Shown here: piece after piece, positions 37,120 through 43,305 of the stretch | How the letters are laid out: each line of letters opens with the position of its first letter | Numbering within the stretch: the first letter of the stretch is position 1 | Source of the DNA: an uncultured Desulfocapsa sp. | GTDB taxonomy: Bacteria > Desulfobacterota > Desulfobulbia > Desulfobulbales > Desulfocapsaceae | Assembly: GCA_947311475.1 (NCBI GenBank) | Contig: CAMZLK010000006.1 | Location: forward strand, 1 to 43,305 | DNA length: 43,305 nucleotides | Direction of reading: 5' to 3' | Position numbers and translations under genes: made by a program | The notes under the pieces: generated by a model | Seen by the model: only the letters and a program-made list of their open reading frames with translations | Told to the model about the DNA's origin: nothing | Databases searched by the model: none

Positions 37120-37866
37120 TCACCCACTTTTTATTTGTGCACTGGTTTTGCCAAAACGGCGTTCACGACTCTGGTATTCAGCGATGGCATTCCTAAAAGC
37201 CTCCTCGCGAAAATCCGGCCACATAATATCAGTGAAATAGATCTCGGCATAAGAGGCCTGCCAGAGAAGAAAATTGGAAAGCCTTGCTTCACCACCTGTA
37301 CGAATCAGTAGGTCAGGGTCAGGCAAACCAACTGTATAAAGGTGTGAATCAATACATTTTTCATCGATGTCGGCAGAAGACAACTTTCCAGAGCACACCT
37401 CCTCTGCAATATTTTGAATTCCACGAATTAATTCGGCACGCCCGCCATAACTAAGTGCAAGGTTTAATATAAGCTTATCATTTCCAGCTGTCTCTTGCAT
37501 GGTTGCCTGAAGGGTCTCACGGACATCTGCTGGGAGCTTTAGAATATTACCAATACAGGTCAGTCTGATATTATTTTTCAACATCCTGGTAAGTTCTTGT
37601 TGGAGATAATTCTTCAAGAGCCCCATGAGCCCACCCACCTCATCTGCTGGTCTTTTCCAATTCTCCGTTGAGAAGGCGTAGAGAGTAAGAACCTCAACAC
37701 CCCATTCGCCAGCATATTCGACTATCTCCTGTACCGAATCCACCCCCACCTTATGCCCAAAAAGTCGTGGTTTACGCTGACGCTTGGCCCAACGACCATT
37801 ACCATCCATGATGATGGCTACGTGACGCGGTATATATGAGGGATCCAGGGATTGTGGTACGGGCAT
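37120..37866 (-). CDS. uppS: Undecaprenyl diphosphate synthase
   Basis: This 248-residue cis-prenyltransferase makes C55-PP, the carrier for peptidoglycan and O-antigen. The N-terminus holds HVAIIMDGNGRWAKRQ with the catalytic Asp. LTLYAFSTENWKRP and the C-terminal DLLIRTGGEARLSNFLLWQASYAE carry the RTGGE signature. It lies in the common order frr-uppS-cdsA-dxr. A 169-bp gap with a large hairpin element separates it from frr. Confidence 0.97.
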   Translation of the reverse strand: MPVPQSLDPSYIPRHVAIIMDGNGRWAKRQRKPRLFGHKVGVDSVQEIVEYAGEWGVEVLTLYAFSTENWKRPADEVGGLMGLLKNYLQQELTRMLKNNIRLTCIGNILKLPADVRETLQATMQETAGNDKLILNLALSYGGRAELIRGIQNIAEEVCSGKLSSADIDEKCIDSHLYTVGLPDPDLLIRTGGEARLSNFLLWQASYAEIYFTDIMWPDFREEAFRNAIAEYQSRERRFGKTSAQIKSG

Positions 37867-37892
37867 GATTTTTACGAAAATTAGATAGTATA

Positions 37893-38037
37893 AATGCTAA
37901 CGCAGATAAACGAAGATTGAAAAAAACTTTATATGCAAGACGTGAAAAGAATCAATCCCTATGGCGTATATTAATTACGTCATAGGGATTGATTCTTTGT
38001 AACAACAAAGCATATAAAGAATTTTTACGACGCCATC
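37893..38037. repeat. Large palindromic element between uppS and frr
   Basis: One side starts like family B (TAACGCAGATAAAC) and the other ends like a family A terminus (TTTTTACGACGCCATC). The interior is a long hairpin: CTTTATATGC (37928) pairs with GCATATAAAG (38010), and AAAGAATCAATCCCTATG (37946) pairs perfectly with CATAGGGATTGATTCTTT (37981). The outer copy of the ACG terminus overlaps the frr stop. It may terminate or process transcripts between frr and uppS. Confidence 0.7.
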
Positions 38038-38590
38038 AGACTTCCATCATTTCTTTTTCTTTGTTCTCGGTCACAGCATCAATCTGCTTCACATAGATGT
38101 CTGTCTCTTTTTGAGCGTCATCTTGTAGTCTAAAAAGATCGTCTTCAGAAATCTCTTTGTCTTTCTTCTGTTTTTTAAGAGTATCAATGGCCTCACGCCG
38201 AACATTTCGAATAGCCACTCTAAATTCTTCTGCAACTTTCCGTACCTGTTTGACAAGTTCCTTACGACGCTCTTCAGTAAGTTGGGGAATATTAAGACGA
38301 ATAACCTTACCATCATTTGCAGGAGCAAGACCAAGGTTCGAAGCCATAATTGCTTTTTCAATGGCTGGAACCATCTGGGGATCCCAGGGCTGGATGGCAA
38401 TCATCCTACTTTCTGGAATGGTCATGGTCGCAACTTGATTCATGGGCATCGGGCTCCCATAAGCATCAACAGAAATACCATCTAGAAGCGATATGGATGC
38501 TCGACCGGTACGGACTTTTGAGAGCTCGCTCTTAAAAGTCTCAACACTCTTCCCCATCTTATCTGCCATTTCGATAATTACATCACTCAT
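38036..38590 (-). CDS. frr: Ribosome recycling factor
   Basis: This 184-residue protein with EF-G splits post-termination ribosomes. The signature SKVRTGRASISLLDGISVDAYGSPMPMNQVA, the segment IPQLTEERRKELVKQVRKVAEE and the length all match RRF. It lies 51 bp after pyrH. Its TGA stop overlaps the end of the palindromic A-like element by two bases. Confidence 0.97.
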   Translation of the reverse strand: MSDVIIEMADKMGKSVETFKSELSKVRTGRASISLLDGISVDAYGSPMPMNQVATMTIPESRMIAIQPWDPQMVPAIEKAIMASNLGLAPANDGKVIRLNIPQLTEERRKELVKQVRKVAEEFRVAIRNVRREAIDTLKKQKKDKEISEDDLFRLQDDAQKETDIYVKQIDAVTENKEKEMMEV

Positions 38591-38641
38591 GCCCTGCTCC
38601 CCTCTTTCCTTGACAATTATTGATAGAAATCAAAAAAATTT

Positions 38642-39355
38642 TCAACTCCCTATCAGACTACCGATATTTTCTCCACTAACCGCTCGGCGGATATTACCTG
38701 ATTGCGTCATATTAAGCACCAAAATCGGTTTATTATCTTCTTTGGCGAGTGCAATTCCAGCAGCATCCATTACACGCAAATTTTTGCTGAGAACATCATC
38801 ATAAGTGAGCGTTTCAAACTTCACAGCATCTCCATGCAAAACTGGATCTTTGTCATACACACCATCAACTTTAGTGGCCTTTATTATGATATCGGCATCG
38901 ATTTCAAGTGCCCGAAGAATTCCTGCTGAATCTGTTGTGAAATATGGATTCCCTGTTCCTGCTGCAAAAATCACAGCACGCCCTTTTTCAAGATGGCGAG
39001 TGGCACGGCGACGAATATAGGGCTCACAAACAAGTCGCATAGGGATAGCAGACATAACACGGGTGACCACTCCCCCACGTTCAAGAGCATCCTGTAAGGC
39101 AAGTGAATTTATCACCGTTGCCAGCATACCCATATTATCTGCTGCAGTTCTATCCATTCCCTGGCTGGCACCTTTTACACCACGAAAAATATTACCGGCA
39201 CCAATAACAATGCCTACTTCAACGCCAAGCTCTATAATCTCTCTAATTTCAGAGGAAATTTGTTCAAGAACATCGGTGTTAATACCAAAAGAGTCAGCCC
39301 CCATAAGGGCTTCACCGCTCAATTTTAACAGTATTCTTTTATACTTCAGTTCCAT
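38642..39355 (-). CDS. pyrH: Uridylate kinase
   Basis: This 237-residue hexameric amino-acid-kinase-fold enzyme phosphorylates UMP to UDP. The opening [12 protein letters not shown], the segment [11 protein letters not shown] and the end [29 protein letters not shown] are conserved. AAGGAG precedes the start. pyrH-frr is a common pair, usually after rpsB-tsf. Those genes are missing here, and repeats A and B lie directly upstream. Confidence 0.97.
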   Translation of the reverse strand: MELKYKRILLKLSGEALMGADSFGINTDVLEQISSEIREIIELGVEVGIVIGAGNIFRGVKGASQGMDRTAADNMGMLATVINSLALQDALERGGVVTRVMSAIPMRLVCEPYIRRRATRHLEKGRAVIFAAGTGNPYFTTDSAGILRALEIDADIIIKATKVDGVYDKDPVLHGDAVKFETLTYDDVLSKNLRVMDAAGIALAKEDNKPILVLNMTQSGNIRRAVSGENIGSLIGS

Positions 39356-39414
39356 AAAAACTCCTTGCTCTACAGAAAAAGAAAGTGATAGTTCAAATCA
39401 TAATGTGAAATTTT

Positions 39415-39569
39415 GACAAGCTCGTAAAAAAGTCAAAAATGGGATGGACTTATAAAAAACTACATATCCACGGCACGGAAATTTTGAATCATTTCAGCAT
39501 ACTAAGATACGTTGAAAAGAATATAAATTTGCAGTGACAAAGGAGATGAAGCGTTTTTACGAGTCCATC
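39415..39569 (-). repeat. Repeat family A, copy 3
   Basis: It is 155 bp in reverse orientation to copy 1. The left end is altered (GACAAGCTCGTAAAAA) and the right end is perfect (TTTTTACGAGTCCATC). The interior keeps TTTGCAGTGACAAAGGAGATGAAG. It sits 60 bp upstream of the pyrH start codon, so promoter elements may lie within or beside it. Confidence 0.8.
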
Positions 39570-39585
39570 AAACTTTGATATGAGC

Positions 39586-39722
39586 TAACGCAGGTAAACT
39601 ACATGTAAGTGCCTCGAAAGTCTCTCTTCGTTCGCCATCTGTTGCTATCCATAAATTCTTGATATTATTCAACTCTCATATATTCATGTTTTTTATTGCT
39701 GGAATTATGGAGTAAAGCACTA
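39586..39722 (+). repeat. Repeat family B, copy 6
   Basis: It begins TAACGCAGGTAAACTACATG and ends TATGGAGTAAAGCACTA, flanked by TA on both sides. It closely matches the copies at 154-289 and 41119-41251. It lies 16 bp after family A copy 3, so the pair fills nearly all of the 400-bp gap between pyrH and the TRAP permease gene. Confidence 0.75.
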
Positions 39723-39754
39723 AAGGTCTTAACAACGTACTTCGGTGAAGTTTT

Positions 39755-41026
39755 CTATAGTTTGTAGGGTATATAAAGAGCCAGGTCCGGCCAGAACCAG
39801 AGGAGCAGAACAGTACCCAGCATGATGACGATAAAAGGCCAGACTCCTCGTATCACTTCCGAAATAGGTGCCTGGGCCACAGCCTGAATCACAAAAAGAT
39901 TGAGCCCCACAGGCGGGGTTATCAACGCACACTCAATCATCACAACAAAAAGAACACCAAACCATATTGGGTCAATGCCAAGAGCTCCCAGAGAAGGATA
40001 GAGCACCGGCATCATAATCAGGAGCATGGAAAGAGACTCAAGGAAAAATCCCATAATAAGTAACACCACACAGATAATGACAATAAAGAATCCGGGTTGT
40101 GAAATATTTATGGTTATAGCCTCTGAAATTTCATAGGGGATACGATAAAGCGTAATCGCCTTACCAAATAATTTTGCTCCTGCAATGATCAGGAAAATTG
40201 TAACCGTTGTCTTCATGGAATCATGAACGGCTTCTTTCATTTTAAGCCAGGTCATACGACGCATTCCATAGACAATAATCAGGGAGACAGCAAAACCAAT
40301 CCCTGCAGATTCTGTGGGAGTAAACCATCCGGCATAAATCCCACCGATAACAATGGCTGCAAGAATTATGGTGGGAGTGGCAAGTAATGTTGCATCCTTG
40401 CGTTCTTTCCAGGTGGCTTTCGCTGTTGCCTCATATCCTTTGCCGAACCTGGCATACAGAAAACAAAAACCAATAAAGAGGGTGGCAAGAAAAAGACCGG
40501 GGCCAACACCTGCCAGAAACAGGTTGATAATTGACTCTTCTGTTATCACGCCATAAACAATCATGGGGATTGATGGAGGGATCAGAATTCCCAGCGTACC
40601 GCCTGCTGCCATCAATCCAAGAACAAAGGGACGATGATAGCCTCGATCAGTCATTTCAGAGATTGCCACTGTTCCAATTGTTGCAGCAGTAGCAATGGAA
40701 GATCCTGAAATTGCAGCAAATATAGCACAACTAATGATAGTTGCGACTCCCAAGCCGCCAGGCCAATGCCCAACCCAACTCTGAACTGCCCTGAACAAAT
40801 CTCTGCCAATCCCACCTTTAAGCAGGATATTTGACATCAGCAGAAACAAGGGTACAGCAAGAAGCAGGAAGCTGTCCATGGCACTAAAAAGTGCCAGCGG
40901 AACCATTGTGAGGGTGAATCCTTTTATTATCAGAAGAAAAAGACCAAGCCCGCCAAGCGAAAACGCAACAGGAACCCGAAGGAGCAGAAGAAAAACAAGT
41001 GCAGAGAGGATCAGAATTGTTGTCAT
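39755..41026 (-). CDS. dctM: TRAP transporter large permease subunit DctM
   Basis: This 423-residue membrane protein with about 12 helices is the cation-coupled transport subunit of a TRAP carboxylate transporter. Typical segments are AISGSSIATAATIGTVAISEMTDRGY, GTLGILIPPSIPMIVYGVITEESI and ALITPPVGLNLFVIQAVA. It is separated from dctQ by a nested repeat insertion of about 290 bp, although the three subunits should be one operon. Confidence 0.95.
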   Translation of the reverse strand: MTTILILSALVFLLLLRVPVAFSLGGLGLFLLIIKGFTLTMVPLALFSAMDSFLLLAVPLFLLMSNILLKGGIGRDLFRAVQSWVGHWPGGLGVATIISCAIFAAISGSSIATAATIGTVAISEMTDRGYHRPFVLGLMAAGGTLGILIPPSIPMIVYGVITEESIINLFLAGVGPGLFLATLFIGFCFLYARFGKGYEATAKATWKERKDATLLATPTIILAAIVIGGIYAGWFTPTESAGIGFAVSLIIVYGMRRMTWLKMKEAVHDSMKTTVTIFLIIAGAKLFGKAITLYRIPYEISEAITINISQPGFFIVIICVVLLIMGFFLESLSMLLIMMPVLYPSLGALGIDPIWFGVLFVVMIECALITPPVGLNLFVIQAVAQAPISEVIRGVWPFIVIMLGTVLLLWFWPDLALYIPYKL

Positions 41027-41049
41027 GAAAAGTTTTTATTTTAAACCAG

Positions 41050-41334
41050 GTAAAATTGCAAAAAGGTCAAAATGGGATGGATCTGAAAAAATTTTCCACT
41101 CCGAGGCACGGGAATTTAGGACCTTACTCCTGAAAAGCTGTAATAAAAAACAAGAAAATATAAGTGTTTCAAACTCAAATTATTAGCATAAGCAACAGAT
41201 AGCGAACGAAGAGAGACCTTCGAGGCACTTACTTGCAGTTTATCTGCGTTAGAATCTTTTCAGCGTACTAAATACGTTGAAGGGATTGTAAATTTGCAGA
41301 AACGAAGGAGATGAGGAGTTTTTACGAGCCCATC
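41050..41334 (-). repeat. Repeat family A, copy 4, split by a B element
   Basis: The two halves (about 41050-41118 and 41252-41334) join into a reverse family A copy when the B element is removed. The left half has AAAGGTCAAAATGGGATGGA; the right half has CAGCGTACTAAATACGTTGA and ends TTTTTACGAGCCCATC. The end overlaps the dctQ stop. Confidence 0.75.
41119..41251 (-). repeat. Repeat family B, copy 7, inserted in family A
   Basis: It runs from GGACCTTACTCCTGAAAAGC to GCAGTTTATCTGCGTTA and is nearly identical over its core to copy 1. The surrounding A sequence reads GAATTTA before it and GAATCTTTTC after it, so a TA dinucleotide appears on both sides. Confidence 0.8.
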
Positions 41335-41848
41335 AAACGTTATGACCGTTTTCGCCAGCAATACTATCTCCACGAAGTAATTTCACAAGCTCAACAAGAG
41401 TCTGAATAAAGAGCAAAGCAAAACCGACGGGAACAGCACTTTCAGTCATCCATTTAGGTACCCCCAACATGGTCGATGTCTTTCTCCCCATTTCAATGGA
41501 TTCAAAAACCACCCCTGCGCCATAATAGACAGCAATAATCGAAAAGAAGGCAATAACAAGGAGTGAAAGAGTCTCCAGTACTTTGAACTTCCCCTTACTT
41601 AAAGAAGAGGTAAAGAGTTCAACTGTAATCAACCCCCGTTTCTTTAAAATATGTGCACTGGCAAGATATACCGCCCAAACCTGGACGAACCTTGTTATTT
41701 CATCAACCCAGATCGTTGGCATGTTAAACACCTTCCGCATGACAACCTCATAGGTAATCATAGCCCCGATGGAAAAGAACAACCATGCGGCAAGATGGGC
41801 ACAAATCTCTGTTACTTTGTCAATTATCTGGATCAATTCATGCACCAC
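41333..41848 (-). CDS. dctQ: TRAP transporter small permease subunit DctQ
   Basis: This 171-residue protein has four predicted helices and is the small integral subunit of the TRAP system. Segments such as WLFFSIGAMITYEVVMRKVFNMPTIWVDEITRF and LFTSSLSKGK match DctQ. The start is GTG, inside a hairpin-prone region. Its TGA stop is formed by the last T of the gene and GA of the repeat end. It lies 55 bp after dctP. Confidence 0.92.
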   Translation of the reverse strand: MVHELIQIIDKVTEICAHLAAWLFFSIGAMITYEVVMRKVFNMPTIWVDEITRFVQVWAVYLASAHILKKRGLITVELFTSSLSKGKFKVLETLSLLVIAFFSIIAVYYGAGVVFESIEMGRKTSTMLGVPKWMTESAVPVGFALLFIQTLVELVKLLRGDSIAGENGHNV

Positions 41849-41851
41849 GGC

Positions 41852-41888
41852 ATGGATCCGACATTGCTAAAAAGTACATCGGATCCAT
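41852..41888 (-). promoter_or_regulatory. Intercistronic stem-loop between dctP and dctQ
   Basis: A perfect 10-bp stem (ATGGATCCGA and TCGGATCCAT, 17-base loop) lies between dctP and dctQ, next to the dctQ start. It may protect the dctP mRNA 3' end and lower dctQ translation, giving excess binding protein. Confidence 0.5.
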
Positions 41889-41902
41889 TTTCAGGACAGG
41901 TT

Positions 41903-42889
41903 TTACAGTTTTCCAGCTTCCATTACGAGTTTTTTACCAAGGTCACCGGATCGTTCCATGTACTTATTAACCACAGGCTTTGTAGCCTCACGCCATTCAT
42001 TACGCTCGGCATCGGTTAAATCAACAACCTTAATTTTATCCTGTGCCCATTTTAAAGTATCCATCTCAATGGCACCCATCTTTTCACGAAGTTCTTTTTC
42101 AACCCGGAGCCCGGCTTTAGTAATAATAGCCCGCTCACTGTCACTCAATCCCTGCCATACTTTTTCGTTTATGATTACGATAAATTCAATATCAGCATTA
42201 TAGGTCAGTGTCATATGGTCCATCACTTCATATAGCTTTCTTGATTTTACAGCCGTGATTCCTGTCATACCAGCATCAACGGTACCTCTCTGATAGGCCA
42301 GGAACTGTTTGGACCCAGACATCATGGTGGGAGCACCGCCTAAAGCAACAACTGTATCACCCAGTGTTTTCCCAAAAACCCTTACTTTCTTTCCTTTCAT
42401 ATCAGCAGGAGTTTTGATTATATCTTTTTTTGTTAAAAGGATAGAACTTCCATATGCCTGCCACCAGAGAACTCGTGTTCCAGTCCCTAAAATAGCTTTA
42501 TCAAGTGAGGTGCGAATGGCACTCCCTGGGGTTGTCGCCTTCACCACCTTTTCGGGGCTGTCAAACATAAAAGGAACATAAAAGATGTCCACCGCAGGGA
42601 TTGTTCCTGCGAAACGAGTAAGAGAAGCAACACCCATTTCAACGGCTCCTGAAGCAACCGCCTGTGGAACCTCTTTATCCTTATACAGCTGGGCAGAAGG
42701 ATAAATTTCAATTTTTAAGCTACCGTTACTCTCCTTCTCCACTTCCTTTTGAAAATTGAGTAAATTCTGTCCAAGATGGTGTTTCAACGGTAATTGCAGA
42801 CTGATACGTAAGGTTTTTTCTGCATAAGCAACTGATGCCAACGACAGTACCATGGCAACTAAAATAAGTAATTTGCAAATTTTCTTCAT
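41903..42889 (-). CDS. dctP: TRAP transporter substrate-binding protein DctP
   Basis: This 328-residue periplasmic binding protein captures a carboxylate for the DctQM permease. A signal peptide (LLILVAMVLSLASVAYA) is followed by the DctP fold. The conserved Arg-containing segment GKKVRVFGKTLGDTVVALGGAPTMM, which holds the substrate carboxylate, is seen near residues 145-170. The ligand cannot be named from sequence. AAGGAG precedes the start. Confidence 0.93.
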   Translation of the reverse strand: MKKICKLLILVAMVLSLASVAYAEKTLRISLQLPLKHHLGQNLLNFQKEVEKESNGSLKIEIYPSAQLYKDKEVPQAVASGAVEMGVASLTRFAGTIPAVDIFYVPFMFDSPEKVVKATTPGSAIRTSLDKAILGTGTRVLWWQAYGSSILLTKKDIIKTPADMKGKKVRVFGKTLGDTVVALGGAPTMMSGSKQFLAYQRGTVDAGMTGITAVKSRKLYEVMDHMTLTYNADIEFIVIINEKVWQGLSDSERAIITKAGLRVEKELREKMGAIEMDTLKWAQDKIKVVDLTDAERNEWREATKPVVNKYMERSGDLGKKLVMEAGKL

Positions 42890-42971
42890 TAAATTCTCCT
42901 TATAAATTTAAAAAAAGTATCACCATTTCTCAGGCCAATCCAAAACAATTCTCTCATTAGCAGTACTACTT

Positions 42972-43000
42972 TTACTACAAAACCGGACAATTAAAGTCAA
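42972..43000 (-). promoter_or_regulatory. Candidate promoter of the TRAP operon
   Basis: On the minus strand TTGACT and TAGTAA are spaced 17 bases apart, about 83 bp upstream of dctP. The -10 is imperfect (it lacks the final T). The site abuts the left arm of the terminal inverted repeat. Confidence 0.3.
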
Positions 43001-43003
43001 CGA

Positions 43004-43305
43004 GAAAGCAATGCACGCTTCAGCATTTTTCAAAATCAGGAGCATCTATGTTCAGAGTTCTCTTTCAAACTGAAGTGATGAGAGCCTCTTCCATCAATCC
43101 ATGTTAAATGATATTTTTCTACAATTAAACAAAAAATGTAGCAACGAAGCAGATGAAGAGTTTTTACGACGCCATCTTGTTTTATTGTAGAAAAATATTA
43201 TTTAACATGGATTGATGGAAGAGGCTCTCATCACTTCAGTTTGAAAGAGAACTCTGAACATAGATGCTCCTGATTTTGAAAAATGCTGAAGCGTGCATTG
43301 CTTTC
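43004..43305. repeat. 129-bp near-perfect inverted repeat at the window end
   Basis: The arms 43004-43132 and 43177-43305 are reverse complements with two mismatches. The 44-base spacer holds AGTTTTTACGACGCCATC, a family A terminus, with TTCG-type flanking sequence. The right arm stops exactly at the window edge. No coding frame of note is in either arm. The full extent is unknown. Confidence 0.9.

Noticed and set aside
43004..43305. Possible short coding frame in the terminal inverted repeat arms
   Set aside because: The longest frame is about 35 codons, without a start or a family signal.
1..43305. CRISPR arrays and tandem repeats
   Set aside because: The repeats found are dispersed and 110-155 bp long, not regularly spaced short direct repeats; no cas genes are present.

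Overview
The window looks like chromosomal sequence from an anaerobic, Gram-negative Desulfobacterota, most likely a marine Desulfobulbales-type sulfate reducer. The evidence is the mix of genes: a zapA/6S RNA/rny block, a reverse-type rubrerythrin, a ferredoxin-nitroreductase fusion, RACo-like and activase-like ASKHA ATPases, a TRAP carboxylate transporter, and the pyrH-frr-uppS-cdsA-dxr-rseP-tsaB-ispG-proS cluster. The DNA is AT-leaning. No rRNA genes, prophage, CRISPR array or intact insertion sequence was seen. The taxonomic call is inference from gene content.

Layout. 1-5.3 kb (minus strand): tyrS, rny, a 6S RNA candidate, zapA, a ZapB-like coiled-coil gene and a Nudix hydrolase. 5.6-14.0 kb (plus): a LysM lytic transglycosylase, a MoaE-like protein, an HDOD protein, a hybrid histidine kinase, a YihY-type membrane protein, rubrerythrin and a nitroreductase. 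tRNA-Arg(CCU) follows. 14.3-20.2 kb (minus): two coupled ADP-glucose pyrophosphorylase paralogs, a DHH phosphoesterase and a RACo-like ATPase. 20.3-23.2 kb (plus): the operon crcB-lptG-unknown Cys-rich protein-activase-like ATPase. 23.2-28.1 kb (minus): ferredoxin-nitroreductase, three envelope/stress-type proteins (Kbp-like, YebE-like, YidB-like), a tiny Lys/Cys-rich protein, an FKBP isomerase, a zinc-ribbon Smr protein and a Phd-like antitoxin. 28.2-39.4 kb (minus): a RelA/SpoT homolog, then the isoprenoid/envelope/translation cluster proS to pyrH. 39.8-42.9 kb (minus): a TRAP transporter, dctM-dctQ-dctP in map order.

The most unusual layer lies between the genes. Two dispersed, miniature-transposon-like repeat families fill most long gaps. 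Family A is about 155 bp, with 16-bp perfect terminal inverted repeats (GATGGACTCGTAAAAA) and, at its best copy, a 6-bp flanking duplication. Family B is about 110-137 bp and is bounded by TA at both ends. One B copy sits inside an A copy between dctQ and dctM. A-family ends form or overlap the stop codons of proS, frr and dctQ. The window ends in a 129-bp near-perfect inverted repeat with an A-family fragment at its centre.

Other points to check: a GlgC paralog whose nucleotide-binding loop is degraded (a possible regulatory subunit), a RelA/SpoT protein that keeps the RxKD synthetase motif but has lost the HD hydrolase motif, a two-gene activase-like module of unknown role, and a Phd-like antitoxin paired with a Smr-domain protein instead of a recognisable toxin.
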